A stretch of DNA of 64,000 bases from Opisthocomus hoazin (taxonomy: Eukaryota > Chordata > Aves > Opisthocomiformes > Opisthocomidae). Positions 9,259 through 22,500 of this stretch are shown in pieces. Location of the stretch: positions 6,847,501 through 6,911,500 of the forward strand of contig NC_134419.1 in assembly GCF_030867145.1 (NCBI RefSeq), read 5' to 3'. The notes below the pieces were generated by a model. That model saw only the letters and a program-made list of their open reading frames with translations, did no database searches and was not told the origin of the DNA. A program made the translations under genes and the position numbers. The first letter of the stretch is position 1. Every line of letters starts with the position of its first letter.

Positions 9259-12200
9259 GGTAAAATGCTGGTAAAATGTTGGCTTTTTTTAAAGGAGCTT
9301 TAGACTCGAAGGAGAACATCTCAGTAGTCATACTGTACTGTCTCCTTGGAATTTGCTTTCTGTTTAGTGATTCTTTTCTGCTGTGGTTGGTAGTTCAAGT
9401 TAATCTGCCATAGGATTGATGTGTGAGTTGGCATGGCAAATATAGGAAATGAAACATGAAAAAGAAATGACCTCAGCTCTTACACAAATCAGATTACTCA
9501 GTACTAGTTTGTAAGGTGTGTTAAGTTTATCCTAGGTTGCTCAATAACCACCTTCTTATACATCGTAGGGCCAAATTCTTTCTTGCTGTGTGGCAGTTGA
9601 CTTCAGAGATTTTACTTGTGGGAGATAAATGAAATGAAAGGAATCGTGTTTGGTTTTCTTCAAGAAAAAAAAAAGAATAAAAGCTGTTTAACACATTTTT
9701 ATAACTTTAACTGATGTTGCTGACGAAGGCAGAATTTACGATGCCTCTGGCCATGTGGTTCACTTGTGATAGCAGGCAGCAGAGACTAGGTGCATGGCAG
9801 AGAAGCGGGATTTGTTGCTCACACTGTTTGGATTATCATGCATTGTTTGAGTTTGTAAGACACCCATTGCAATACAGACTAGGCTGTGTACATCACTTCA
9901 GTTCAATTTAAATTATCTTTACTATGTTAGCGTACTTTCAGAAGCATCTTTAGAGTTGAGACTTCATGCCTCTTTGGTCTTCCTCATTTGAGCAAATATC
10001 AGTTCTGCATATGGTGCGTATTTCATATTGCGTATTTCAATGCTATCAAGACCTTTTAGTAATGTTAACGATTTAAAACAGTCCAAGGGCCACCATAAAA
10101 AATAGGTGACTCTCACAGTATGAAGACCACGTGCCGGTGATTTAGTGAACAGCAGGAAAATAGGGATTGCGGAAAGTGCCTCGTCTGTTGGGGAAAGGTA
10201 AAAAAAGAACTAAATAGATGTAGGTAGTGAGTAAGTATGAATATAGGTCAATCCGGTCTGCGTAGGCCTGGCAAAACAGAAACCCAGTTGCAATTTACAG
10301 CTTGCACTGTCATGATCTGCACTATATGAGATCCACACAATGAAGACAGGGCTTCAGGGCAGTTTTGAACATGATTTTTTAGATGCATTTTACTCCTTCC
10401 CTGTACAAGCAAATGATGCTTTTTCCTCTCAGGAAACTCTGGAAAGTCAAGACTGAATTTTATAACCTATTTCAGAGAATGTTTGCAGATACACAGTTAT
10501 CAAGACTTCTCCTTAACGGTATAGCAGCAATGTTATAAAACACCAAAGTTATTTTTATAGTGGGGAAAAACGTTCATTTTTCGAGGCAGAGTGTTTTGGC
10601 AGAGCATCACTCCTTGATGAGATACTTGGAATGTGGGATGCTGGGTTTTGTTCTATGTCTCCTTCAGGATACGTGGATATTGCAGGGCCAGGCTGGCCTT
10701 GGGGCCCACGAGTTGTGTGCCCAGGGTGCCTGCCACTGTGTGATGTGTCACCCAGCATGGAAAATCCTAGAGAGCTGCTTTGGTGGAGGAGCAGCCCTTG
10801 CAAACTTTTTGCCTAGTTCTGCAAGTTTCTTCTTGCTTCCCACTGCAGCCAGTAGAAAACAAGGAAGAACTTGCAAGTAGCAGTCAGACACAATATATTT
10901 GACGCGAAATAAGAGCTCTTAGTTTGTTGGTTGTATTTGTTAGGATTTTATTTTCTGCTGCAAATAGGCTTCACATTATCTTAACCCAGACCTGAGAGTG
11001 GGTAAAAGAGACTGGAAGACCTCTGCTGAAATGTTGGTTAATCCTTAAATGTGGCAAAGAGTATAGTGGCAAAAAGCAAGCAGTAGTTCAATCAGTTTCC
11101 TAAAATACAACACAAGCTGCAAGGCCACTTCAGCTTTAATACCTGCCTGCAGGGGGACACAGCCAAATACAGAATTACTATTTCTCTTTTAAGGCTCCGT
11201 TTCCATCTTTGTATTGGGATCCTTTCTGTGTTGTTGCTTTCTGGTGAGTACTGTTCATAGGGATATTTTATACTGGACAGGACTGAGGCTGCCTCAGGCA
11301 TGAGATATGCAGTCAGAAGGGGGTTAACACTTCAAAGACTGTTCCGGCATGTCCAGAATTCAGGGTAAATACGTAGCATCAGCAAACTTCCCCCTACTTC
11401 AGCCCTTGCCCTGCCTTGGGGCCACCGTATGTAGCTGTATAGCTGAACACGCTTCCCTTGCTATCTGGAGGAAGAAAGACTCCTGTTCTCCTGCTGGCTT
11501 TGTGCGTGGAGAATCTGCAGAGTTTGACTCCTGCTGCCTGTGCAAAAGCCTAGGAGGCAGCCTGATGTTCTCCTTGCTTTTCAATTCAAATTTCACTAGA
11601 GCTGGAATTTGCAAATAAAAATACATCAAAATGTACTTTGAGAATTAAAATCTGGATCCTGTGAAGAGTTAAATATGGCCTGAGTGGCTTTGAAATGCAG
11701 GAGTGGAATGGTGTGCTATGCTTGCAGGTTTTGGGACGTGACGAAAGGAGACAGCAGGCAGTCGCAATTGCCACATATATTCCATGACCTTTTTTGTTAT
11801 CTGTTGCTCCAATCTTTCTTCATGTTCAATGGTGAGACAGTATTCTCTGTGCTGAGTGATAGCTGTACGTTACTCTGGAGATGCCTGTGTGCCTTCGATA
11901 TGTGCATGTCACCATGTGGAGAGTTTTAGGTTTCCTTGACATATGCATGGTCATATGCTCTTGATTATGTCTGATAGCTGCATGCCCAGCTTGCATGCTC
12001 AGCCCAAAACTGGAAGTGTTGTCCCAAAAACCAGGGTTTCTTTACCTGGTGTGCAAAATCCAGTCCACACACTGAGTCGAGGTAGCCAGTTCATTTCTGC
12101 GCAGAGGTGGGTGCTAGGTGGTAACTCCACGAAGCTAGCACGCCTGGTTACAATCACATCGTGTATTTATACAGTTAAAAATGTTAGTTCTGCCTGTCAG

Positions 12201-12401
12201 ACTTACCCTCCTAACAGTGGCTGGTTAGTTCTCTTCTTGTTTCCATTTAGAGATAACAGTGCACCTGAAATTTGTAGCACATGCTCAGTGAGTAAGGGTC
12301 TTCATGTGCGGAGGGGGTGTTTTCAGCACTGGGGGTGTGGTTTTCACATTCTAATGAGATAGTTCACTTTAGGGGCATCAGTTTGAGGAGCTTCAGTGAT
12401 G

Positions 12402-12503
12402 TCCAAGGATGTCTGCCCCCTCACCTGGACGGCTGTTCCCCAGTTATGGATTTGCAAGGATGTATGTCCTGCTGTCTTGATGACTGTTCCCCTGTTCACG
12501 GTT
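12402..12503 (+). repeat. Diverged 51-bp tandem duplication
   Basis: Units 12402-12452 and 12453-12503 share CAAGGATGT near the start and CTGTTCCCC near the end, roughly 69% identity by hand alignment. In one + strand frame they read as a 17-residue repeat: DVQGCLPPHLDGCSPVM then DLQGCMSCCLDDCSPVH. No known family is recognised, and there is no supporting gene structure. Confidence 0.6.
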
Positions 12504-15116
12504 CCTCTGATCTGCCTTATCTCTGTATCCCATAACAAATCCTGGAACAGTCACCAAAAGCACTGGGAAGAGCGGTGCAGAGAGGCAGAGCTCCTTTGCT
12601 TGCCTGTGTGCCTGTTACCTGCCTGTCCTGGCCGGTACTGTGTTGGTGTGCAAGCTAGGCTCAAAACCAGTTTACTGTTCTCTTGTGTTCCACAGTGAAG
12701 GTTGTTATTCGCTTATCTTCTTTTTCATTATATTCTTCTCATCTGTTCTGAGAAAACTAACATGTATTTTGGGGGTTTGGGTTCTCTTCTGTGTGCTGCA
12801 TCCTTTATGTAGAAAATCAAGCTTTAAGCACATGTGGGAAGTGCACCCTTCTCCGTTTCCTGGCACATTAACTTGAGGAGTTGTATTATCTCTAGATACA
12901 AACCACTTTCTAGGAGGTGATGGTTTTTCTGTCACTCCTGCTCATGATCTGGGAAAGAAGAGAAAACTAGAATAGGACCACTGACAAGAGAGGAGAGGGG
13001 ACTTGGGTGGATGGGATAGCTGCAGGGGACAGTATGGATACAGAGGGAAGAGGACTTGATTTGGTGGAGTGCTACTGTGCTGTAGCAAGAAAGCACATGG
13101 GTTGCTCTAGATGCAGCTACAGGAGCAAGCCGTGATCTGAAAAGCTTTGCTGAGGTCAAGGAGAATGGGCAGACTGAAGATAATGGTGAAGGTCAAGAAG
13201 GAAATGGAGAAAGTGCAGTCAAAAGCGACAGTGACTTGGTTAGTTTATCAAAGAGTTCAGACCTCTCCTTTCAGAGGATATAAAAATATTCTACGTTTTG
13301 AGCCAAGGTAGTCAAGCTTCATCTGGAGCATTTTAATGTATGAAAAGATAAAACAGAAGTCAATGTAGACCAGCGCTCTTTTGTCTGCAGCGTTATAGAC
13401 CTAGGATTAGCACAGGTTTGAGGTGTGATTTCTTATTGGTTGATGTTAGAGTGGAAGATACGTAGGATAACTTAATCAGAAAATGTTAGAGATTAATTCA
13501 AATGAACAAATTGCAATTTGAGGCTGGAGGAATGAAGTGTAATGTGCTGGTGAACGCACTGATCTGACACAGCTAGACTAAGAGATTGCCAGTGCTAGAA
13601 ATAATGAGATTTCTTGACTCCATTGTCTGCCTGAATGGCCGTTAAACCCTCTGTTAGGCCTGAAAATGTCTGACAATTACAGATTCTCTTAGCAGTTTCT
13701 AGTAGAGCAGACACCCAGCTTTTGATTCTTCTAGCTTTTTTAATGGCATCAGCTTTTCGAATTTGCTGGTGAATTTACCATGTCTTTGGTGTGCCTCAGA
13801 GACTGTGATGTTGTGTCAGAGCTGCATTTGGGGTAGATTTGATTTGGTGTGAAGGTCTCTTGGTCCTTATACTGTTGCTTCTCTGAAGGCCTTCTTCTCT
13901 CTACAACTTTCCCATTTGCCTGCAGCTTTTCTCTGGTAATTCCAAAGATGTTCCCAAAGAATGTTACTCCTCAGCTCTGCTATTCTGAGTCATTGCACGC
14001 CTTATAAAATGCCATAAAATGTCAATTTTTCTTTCTTTGGTTTGCCCAGGAAAACGAATCAGTAAGTGAGTTTGGGTGATTGGGATGAAGATTTGTGTTG
14101 CTGCTTATTTTCTTACGCAGTAGCATGTCCTTGGTAGAAGAGCAGACTGCCTGCTCCAGTGTGCTCTGCTTCCAGTGCAGACAGCTGGTTCTGGCCAAAG
14201 GGAAGCCTACACTGTTTTATGGTGCATGTGTGGGAAGTGTTGAAAATGCCGACTGTAGTTTTTCTAATTCTCTATTTCATGTTAAAATTGTTAGTATTTA
14301 GATAGCCACAAGGGAAGGGAAGGGTGTAAAAGGCCATGTGATAAAATTAATGCAGATTTTCTGCTCTGTGAAAAATTCTGGCTGAAATACAAGAGATAAC
14401 AAACTTATTAGACTTTAAAAGTTGTAATAATGCTGTAAGCTAGTTGAAAAATAAAACTAAACCCATCCAGACTGAAATATTTTTGAAAGCCAGATTTTAA
14501 CCTAAGAGAAGCCAGAAGATTTTTAAAGTGGGGATATGAGCTCCATCTCTAATGGTCTCTCAGGGTGAGATATACCCTGTGTCCTGCCCTAAGAACGATG
14601 CCTTGGTGGACAGCAGTTCTGTTCCTGGCAAGGACCGTGACTTTTCCCCAGAGCTGAGGCTGATCTGGCAGCCCTATGCCTTGCTCCTTGTGAAGAGGTT
14701 ACTAAGTGGTGTTGCAGCTCTTCTGCAGGTGGGAGCTGGCCCCGAGTGACTCACGGTTGTACAAGTAGGCGGCAGCAGGGCCAAGAACAGAAATGAGGTC
14801 TCCTACCTAACAGCGCAGTGCTCAGTACACTCAACCATATTGCTTACTGCAGAGGTACCTGTCAGACTAGTGGAAATGTTTCAATTTTCCCTCCAGGTTT
14901 CCTGGCTTTTTTCAGGCTAAGCTGAGGCCTGGCAGTCAGTTTAACCTTACAGTTAATGCCAAGAGTATGTGTTAGAAACTGGGGGAGAACAGGATTTATA
15001 GTTGACTTAGAGTAAGGCTAGTAGCCTTTGGGCTGCAGCCGTGTAAAGTGAGCTTTAATGCCAATTTTTTTTTTCAGATGTTCTGTTTCTGATATATCAA
15101 TATTATTTTTGCATTA

Positions 15117-15172
15117 TTAATACTTATTAAATGCTTGAGAGCATGTGTGGCACTGTACCAGGACCAGAGCAG
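15117..15172 (-). mobile_element. Ancient L2/MIR-like 3' tail
   Basis: The plus strand reads ACTTATTAAATGCTTGAG then GTGTGGCACTGTACCAGG. This resembles the reverse complement of the conserved L2/MIR 3' end (GCACAGTGCCTGGCAC ... AATAAATG). The match is short and diverged, so this is a tentative assignment. Confidence 0.4.
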
Positions 15173-16454
15173 TCAGGGACTCAGTTTCCATGGCAGCAGG
15201 AGCACAGTCCTGTACTTGCAGAACCAGAAGGGCTCTTTTTGGCAACTGTTCTCTGTGCTGTGATTACTTTTTCTTTTTAAAGATAGATATATAATTTAAA
15301 ATCTAATTCATTAGTGCTGCAGAGTCTCTTCCATCCTGGGTGAGAATTTTGCCTGCTGTAAGTTTCTTTATCTTTTCTGGAGTTGTAGTTTAGTTTCTGT
15401 AACTTCTGTGGGTGGGATTTCTTTTACTTGTAAAACACTGAAAGAGGGGAAGTGTGTGTTTAAATCCATTGAAATGGATGAAAATTTCCTCTTGATTTTT
15501 GTTAAATTTGAAATGCTGTGGTGTTGTAGACTTCTCTCCCTTTCCAAGTAGCCTATAGCACAGTTTTATCAGTTTAAAAGAAATGCTTCCTGGAGAAACT
15601 GGTGTGTACAGCTGACAGTAAGCTCCAACTGTACTTTTTTCCTCGTTTAGGTAACTGCTCTGATTCCAGATTTTAACTTTGTTTTGTATTTTAACTGGCC
15701 TTGTTTCGTACTTTTTTCATGTTTTCTTTCTAGAGTCGTAATGCGTAGCAAGGTGTACACTGAGATGACGTTTTACTGCATTTCAAAGGGTGCATTAACA
15801 TTTCCTTTTGATCCCAAGTCTTTGTTCAGGGTTACCCAAGAGAGGTTTTCTGTCCATCTTTGCTTTCCGTGTATAAAGTTAATGCGATTGAGTTTTTTGA
15901 TGGCTTTTCAGACTTTTTCTGGTTTTGTTGATCTAGATGAGTAAGGCTGTAGATATCTTTCCAGATGTGTTGCATGGGTCTCTGACAATACCAGCTGCTT
16001 GGCTTGCTGGTTTAGCAGTGATTGTATATGAGTAAATCTTGCTGGATTTGCTGGATCTATTCCATCCAGATATGATGCTGTGCTGCACGATCCAGGGAGT
16101 AAAGTGCATAAAAATCAGCAATAGCTGGAGTAGTGAATATACTTGCATTGAAAATAAGAATAGGTGACAGATGATGGCTGTTTCAGATGTAAACTTACAA
16201 CTGTTCGTGTAGTCTTCTCATCCTGAATCACAATTGCGTCTATGCAGCTACTTATAAACAGAGAGAAATGCCCTAGTTTCTTTGATAACAAATGTCAGCG
16301 TTGACTGATAGAGGCCAAGAAATACACCTCCTGTTCTCTGTAACTGAGTGGTTCTGTTCTAGTGTAGTTGTGTTACGCTGATTACGCATTTGCCATCCAG
16401 TGGCGGGTTAGCAGTTTAGCTTTCCATAAATCTTCAGCACACAAGTGGACTAAT
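15173..16454 (+). other. LRP8: LRP8 intron 2, unique sequence
   Basis: AT-rich single-copy intronic DNA between two ancient repeat remnants. No coding exon, RNA gene or additional repeat is recognised. Confidence 0.6.
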
Positions 16455-16545
16455 TATAATCTTACGGATGTGAAGACTGATGCTTAGAGAAGTTATCCTT
16501 TGCCCAAGGCTGTAGAGTGATTCAGCAACTCATTGTGAACATTAG
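16455..16545 (-). mobile_element. MIR-like SINE remnant
   Basis: The segment includes CTTACGGATG, GCTTAGAGAAGTTATCC and TTTGCCCAAGG followed by a diverged GTAGAGTGATTCAGCAACTC. In order and spacing this follows the reverse complement of the MIR core (TTACAGATGAGG...CTTAGAGAAGTTAAG...TTGCCCAAGGTCACACAGCTAGTAAG). It is an old, immobile fossil SINE. MIR-type copies are rare but known in bird genomes. Confidence 0.7.
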
Positions 16546-19500
16546 TGACTCATGAAGAGTGTTCCAAATTTCTTGTTTTCTGGTCCATGATTGCATTGTT
16601 TTACACAAATAATCGTGTTCATTGGATTAAATGACTGCTCAAGGGCTTAGCCTTTACCTCTGTCATATATGTTTTGTAAAATATTCAGAAAAATCCCAGT
16701 GCTGAGAACTCGGTGTTTCAAAGTTTTAGTGTTGGGTAAAGTGGAAGAAATAATTCAAATGGATCACTTCTTTTATTTAGTATCAGACACACACAAAACA
16801 CAGGCATTTTGAGGGGGAACATGGTATTTGTTTTGCTTTTCAAAATGGACTTTCTTTTTGTGTGTTCTAACACATCCTAAAGATTGATAGGACGCAGCCT
16901 GTACACAGGCAGTCATCTCTGCAGCCGCCTCTTCAGCTGGCTGAAAGTCCTGGTTTTGAGGATGCACGTTATAGATTTTTTTCATCGCTAAAGAGGCTCT
17001 TTCCATTTCATCTGAGGACACTGTCTCTCCTGACCTCCTTTACCTCCATGCCCACGCCTTGCTGTTGCCTGAGCATGAACTATTGCAGTAATTTATCGCT
17101 AGTGCACCCTTGCCTTTACAAATTATTTGTAACATATCCTTGGCTGGCAAGAACCAAGATGACAAGGGAAGTTTAATTTGCTTTTATGTGTTTTATTGCT
17201 GCCTCTCTTTTCCTTCTTCCTTTCTTGTGTAAAACAATAAAGATTGCACAACTCCTAAGTTTGCACAACAGTAGTCATTTCTGCTAGCTTGATAAGTAGG
17301 GCTGCATCCTTACCTTGGCGGCAGTAACAGGTAGGATTTAAATTAGCTGGGGACTACTGGGTGATCTCGTTGGGCTTGCTATACAACTTAGAAGGGGTGA
17401 CCTATATGGGCACAGTTCTTTGGTGGATGATAAATAATGAGTTTTGAAGGGAAGCTCTAGAACAGTCTCTGCCAGGATCACATTGCTGTATTGAAATTGC
17501 ATGCTTTACTTCAAGGAATTGCTCTTTGCTGGGTGATTTCTGTTCCCCTTTACACAAGAGCTCTTTAACACAGAATTTTGTTCTATTTCTTGTAAAATAA
17601 TGTGTTATGTATGTTTGCCCAAGGTGCCAGTGTATGTTGATCCCTGAAGTTAAATAAGGATTAAGGAGCTGCGCTGACAGGTGCTGAAAAGAATCGCATC
17701 TGTCCAGGTTTTGACTGGAGGGACTCTGATCGTGGCACGGCACTTCAAAGAGTGTGAGTGTGGAGCACGGGAGAAATCCTGGGGCCTGCAGTATAAATCC
17801 AGGCACCATCTTCTAGAGGGAAATGAGAAGTAACATAGTGAATTTTTCTTCATGTTTGTGGATGAGCACATGCCTGAGCAATGTTGAGCCTTTCCCAGGC
17901 TTGCACGCAGCACCGCATTGCCTTGCTAGAATCCTTTTCCTTCAAGTCCTTCCAAATGGGTTTAGCCATTAATTCTCATGGCCCTGTTTCACAGGGTGCC
18001 TGTCCTCAACAGCAATGCCCAAAGCCTTTGTTAACACCTTCTCTCCCTCAGGCGTTGAAGAACACTCTGCAAAACTTGCTGAGAGCAGCAGGCATTTCTT
18101 CACATTAGATTATGCATACAATCACGTGAATGCTGCCAGCGTGAATTTGTGCTAATACTTGTAGAAAGGATTAATAGCTCAAAATAGCACTAAGGCTGTA
18201 CTTCAGCTGGCTAGAAGCTGTTAAGTTCACCCTGCCAAGATCCGTTTGCTTCATTTACAGTGTTTTTAAACTTTGAGACTGAGATCTAGGTTGAGTCTGC
18301 TAGGGTGACAGTGCTGGAGAGACCGGAGCTGACGTGGGGCTTCCCACCTGCCTGCTGTTGACTCCAGTTCAGCTCTGGGCAGTCGTGGACCAAGTCGTTG
18401 GGCATACTTGGCAAACGACAACCCAGAAGATGTGTGTTCACAGAGCAAAAACCATCACCTGTCACTGAGCAGTTCTGATCTTCCACCTTTCAAGGTCAGG
18501 ACCGAGATACTCAGCAGCATGGGAAATGTTGCATTCTTGCAGCAAGAGGCATATTTGTGCTGGGGTTTACAGGGTCCTCGGCTTACGGGGCTGTTGCTCT
18601 GGCAGCTTCATCTCTGCCTGCTCAGTACCCTGGAGGAGTATTTCAAGAAAACCTGAAACCAAATTATCCTTTTAGGAGACTGTTTCCTCTCCTTCCTGCT
18701 CCATGCAAGCTGGATAGTGGTCAGGGGGTTGTCTGTGATAAGTAAGGGTTGAGCAGTGATCTTTGTTACTAACAGGTTCCTTTTCTCTACCGTGTTGTGC
18801 AGTCTTCGTTATCATATCACAGGGTTAATTTTAGAGTGCAAAGAAGATGCTTCTCTGGCAGTGAAAACCACAGAGGGGGAGGAAGGCAGGCAAGTACAGG
18901 GCCTAATTTGCCCTCTTCCCACAAGATTTTTTTTTTTCTTTCTGTGGGGGAGTGTGAGTTTGAATGTGGCATTAGAAACATATTCACTGACTGTCTTAGG
19001 GCAGAATCTTGCTGTGTCATTTCTGAATAGGGTTTTCTCCCTGCTACTTGTTTCTATTGAAGTCTTGTGGGACTGGGTTTCCTGAAGGGAAGAACAAGCC
19101 TGATGAGACCTAGAACAGCAGATCAAAATTCCCTGAAGCTTTTCTTTAAAAATTATGGTCATTTTTTAGTGATCGTGGTATACCTGAAAGCTGGTGTCAT
19201 CTCCCCTTGAGCTGGTTAGGGGTGAATTTCCTGCAGACAAAGCTTTTTGGTGCATCAACTTGACCTTTAATATAGAAAAAGGGCATGTGTAAATGTCATT
19301 TTTCTACAGTGATCAGTTGGGATTATCTGTTACTGTGTTGGGTTTTTTCTCTGCTTTTATAATAGCAAAGATTTTTGCAGCAATTTGACATACAAGAATG
19401 ATGCAGGTTTCACTGTCTTACATTGCGTAAGTTGTCACGACTAGATGGGAAGGAGAAGATTCATGCCTCGTAGCACGCTCTGTGTGTGTGAGAGAATTAT

Positions 19501-22500
19501 GTTTCTCATTGGATATGAATTGAAAGATCGAGGATCTCATGCTGAAATATTAAAAATCAAAATATTAAACGATGAGTGTCTTGGGATTTCAGAAAGATAT
19601 TTGCTGTGTGTTCTGCTCTAATTAACTGCGGCGTTTGGTGAGGTTTCCTTATTACTTTAATCTATGGACAGCACCATTCCCTGATGTTGAAATCTGAAGG
19701 AAGAAAACATCTTGTCTGCGTGATGGCTTGGCCTGATCTTGCTGCTGCAGGAGCCTCTGAGGAGATGCTGATCTGTTATTTCAGATTGCTGAGTAACAGC
19801 TTGGCCCTGTAGCTTCATAGCACAGGCCTGACCTTCTACCTGCTGGCATAGCTCTGTTGAGATTGATGGCTCTTAGCTGAAAAACTGCTGCTGTGGGCCC
19901 AGAAGGGCTGAAAGGAGACAGGTTTGTGTGGTCGGTGAGGTTCAGCTGAGAGAAGAGCCCTGGTTGCCCTTGCTACACCTGCAGGGCTGTATGCATGTAG
20001 CTGTGCTCACAGGCGCTCCTCCAGCATATGCAGGGCCACCATCTCCCGTCCAGGCAGAGTTTTGCCTCAAGTACGTTTCATTTCCTGAGGTGAGCAGTGT
20101 GAAATAACTGTGAGGGGAGCAGTGTTGTTGGGGGAATGTGCTGGATGAAACATCACATTTTTAAGTGATGTTTCAAGGGATCTTTTGTCCTCCACAATTA
20201 TAAACAGTCACAGCTGACTATGAGGAACCTTTCCAAACTCAAATGTCAGTGGTTTCAGACCTGTTTTGTTCACAAAAATGTTTTCTGCAGCAGTTTTGAC
20301 TAGGGTATTGCCCTGTTTTCTTTTAGCCTCCAGAAGTGTATGAAGCATCATTGTGGATGTACAAAAAATCAAGGTCCAGTCCTGGTCTGTGATGCGTGCT
20401 CTGTAATGGTACAGATTGAAGTGGTTTCTGCAGTACTGCAGAGAGGAATAATGGTGTGCAGGAAGAAGAGCAGGCTTGCTGGGGAGGCACGATGTTTGAT
20501 GACTACTCCTTGATCAGAGTCAAGTTGTCAGTTCCTACCTAGTTATGTGCAGAATAGACTCGATGAGGGGGACAGCAGTTTCTAGGCTTGGACCACTGTT
20601 TTGTTCCAAGTGAGGATTAACTCCCCTGTAGTTCTGTCTTGGAAGAGAAAGTACAGTTTCATTCTGTTCCTGATCTCGTGCATCCCCAGCTACATCACTG
20701 TGTGAGGACTTGCCATAGGCAAGCTATGAAAATAGAAACCATCCATATTTTATTGACTATTCATTCAGTCTGTATCCAGTGCTTCTTTTGCCTGTGTTCT
20801 CCAGTGTCCCGCTGAAGGGAAGATCAATCACAGGCATGTTTTAGTTTGTGATATCCATAGCTGAAGAATGATGTTGCTTTCAGTTTGGAGACTGTAAAAT
20901 TGCCCCCTTGCCTGCTCGTAGGCTGCTTAGTCTGCATTTACAGCTCTGCTCTATTGTGGAAGCAGCCAAGCTCACCCCAACAGATGGTGTGTTGCTCCTA
21001 CAGCTAAAGCAGGTTCTTCATGTGCTAAACTTCAGGTCTCTTTGGTTTTTGGAGCAGAAAGACCCAGAGTTCTCAGTGTGGAATAGGTGTAGTGCAGAGG
21101 TCTGAACTTTCACACAGGAAGGCTAAAAGAGCAGGAAATCTCAAGGGAATTGCATAGTATTCAAATTGTATTGAGAGCCTGAACTTGGCAGGAAAATCCT
21201 CACAGTCGCTTTGATTTGCCAGTGCACCTGGTGTTCACCCTGCCCTAGGCAATGAATATCACAGGAGCTGAGGTTTCTCCAGGCTTGGTCCACAGTTTGC
21301 AGCCTTACCTGTCACAGCAGGGATGGACCCGAGTGACATGGGCAGCATTTCTCAGTCCCACAAAGTGGTGTGCAGGCTATGCTCCTACCACCACTTAGGC
21401 TGAGTATCCCCAGTCAAAGCTCCTTGTCCTTTCTGACAGCCTTGTATCCTGGCCTGAATATGGCTTTGAAAGCCTCAGTATTACTGCTTTAATCCACTTA
21501 TGAAGAAACCTTTAAGTTCTTGTTCTGTTTTAGATAGTATGCATTATGTTCAACTGACAAAAAAAAAGCCCCACTCAAACCCTGAACCATTTGGAGAGAC
21601 TGTTTCTCCTGCTGAGCTGCAGGCAATTAGATTGCACAGCAGAACTCTTGGCGAGTTCAAAGCGAGTTTATTGTTGCTGTGTGAGTACTCAGTGAGTCAT
21701 TATAAACCTCTCTAATTCTGTTACGTCAGTATTGTAACTTACATCCTGCTTTTTCCGTACCCATTCCTCAGCTAATATTAATAGCATTTTCCAGTAACAT
21801 ATGGATACCGAAACACTTCCAGAGTATTAGATTTTTAGTTTGACTGCACGAAGTGGCCAGGCAGAATTGCCAAATGTGAGTAGGCACTCTGTGTTTCTAT
21901 CCCTGGTGAGCACTTGTTCATAAGTGTATGAACTTGACGGAGGTTTGTTTTGATGAGCTTTATCTAGGTGGGACTTTCGTTTAAACAGCATGATGTCTGA
22001 AAAAGTGAGTCAAATATACTGCCTTTGCGTTTTCCAGCGTGCTGTCTCTCCTCTGGATGAAGAGCAGGTAACCGTGGTTCAGTCCTACCAAATCTATTGT
22101 ATCACAAAGTTCAGGGGCTGTTTTCTGGGGGAACGTGCAAGTGAGAGCCAGGCCTGCTGAAGGGTGCTTTGGACAGTTATGACTGCAGTTCTTCACTGGA
22201 AAGGTGCCTGCCTTGGTGCAGCGAGCTTGTAGCATAAGCTTGCCTGATTGGGCTCAGACACGGCAAGACAAGGAAGCTAAAGAGAAATAAAACGTCACCA
22301 GGGCTAAGAATGAGACCCATGCACAAGGTCAGCTGGAAACTCAGCCATGCCTTGTGGTTTTAATAAATGGAGCTTATGATACCTGTTGAGAAAATATGCC
22401 CAATGAGGAGAACCCATAAAGGGCAGAAGGAGGATGTGATAGGAGAGACAGGCTGAAAGCTTGACAAAACATGTCCCTTCTTCGACAGGCTCTGTGGCAG

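Larger units (their letters stand above)
6386..15116 (+). other. LRP8: LRP8 intron 2, first part
   Basis: Starts at the donor GTGAGT. The first ~450 bp are still CpG island, with an (ATGA)5 microsatellite at 6461-6480 and short CCGGCTCCCTG repeats near 6659-6680. Beyond that the DNA is AT-rich and mostly unique. Open frames are short and lack recognisable domains or exon structure. Notable items are an (AT)n run at about 8484-8497, a G10/C20 foldback at 9195-9247, a diverged 51-bp duplication at 12402-12503 and a purine-rich segment at about 13145-13240. No nested gene is supported. Confidence 0.7.

Noticed and set aside
17612..17640. TTTGCCCAAGG resembling the MIR core
   Set aside because: No other MIR block lies at the expected spacing.
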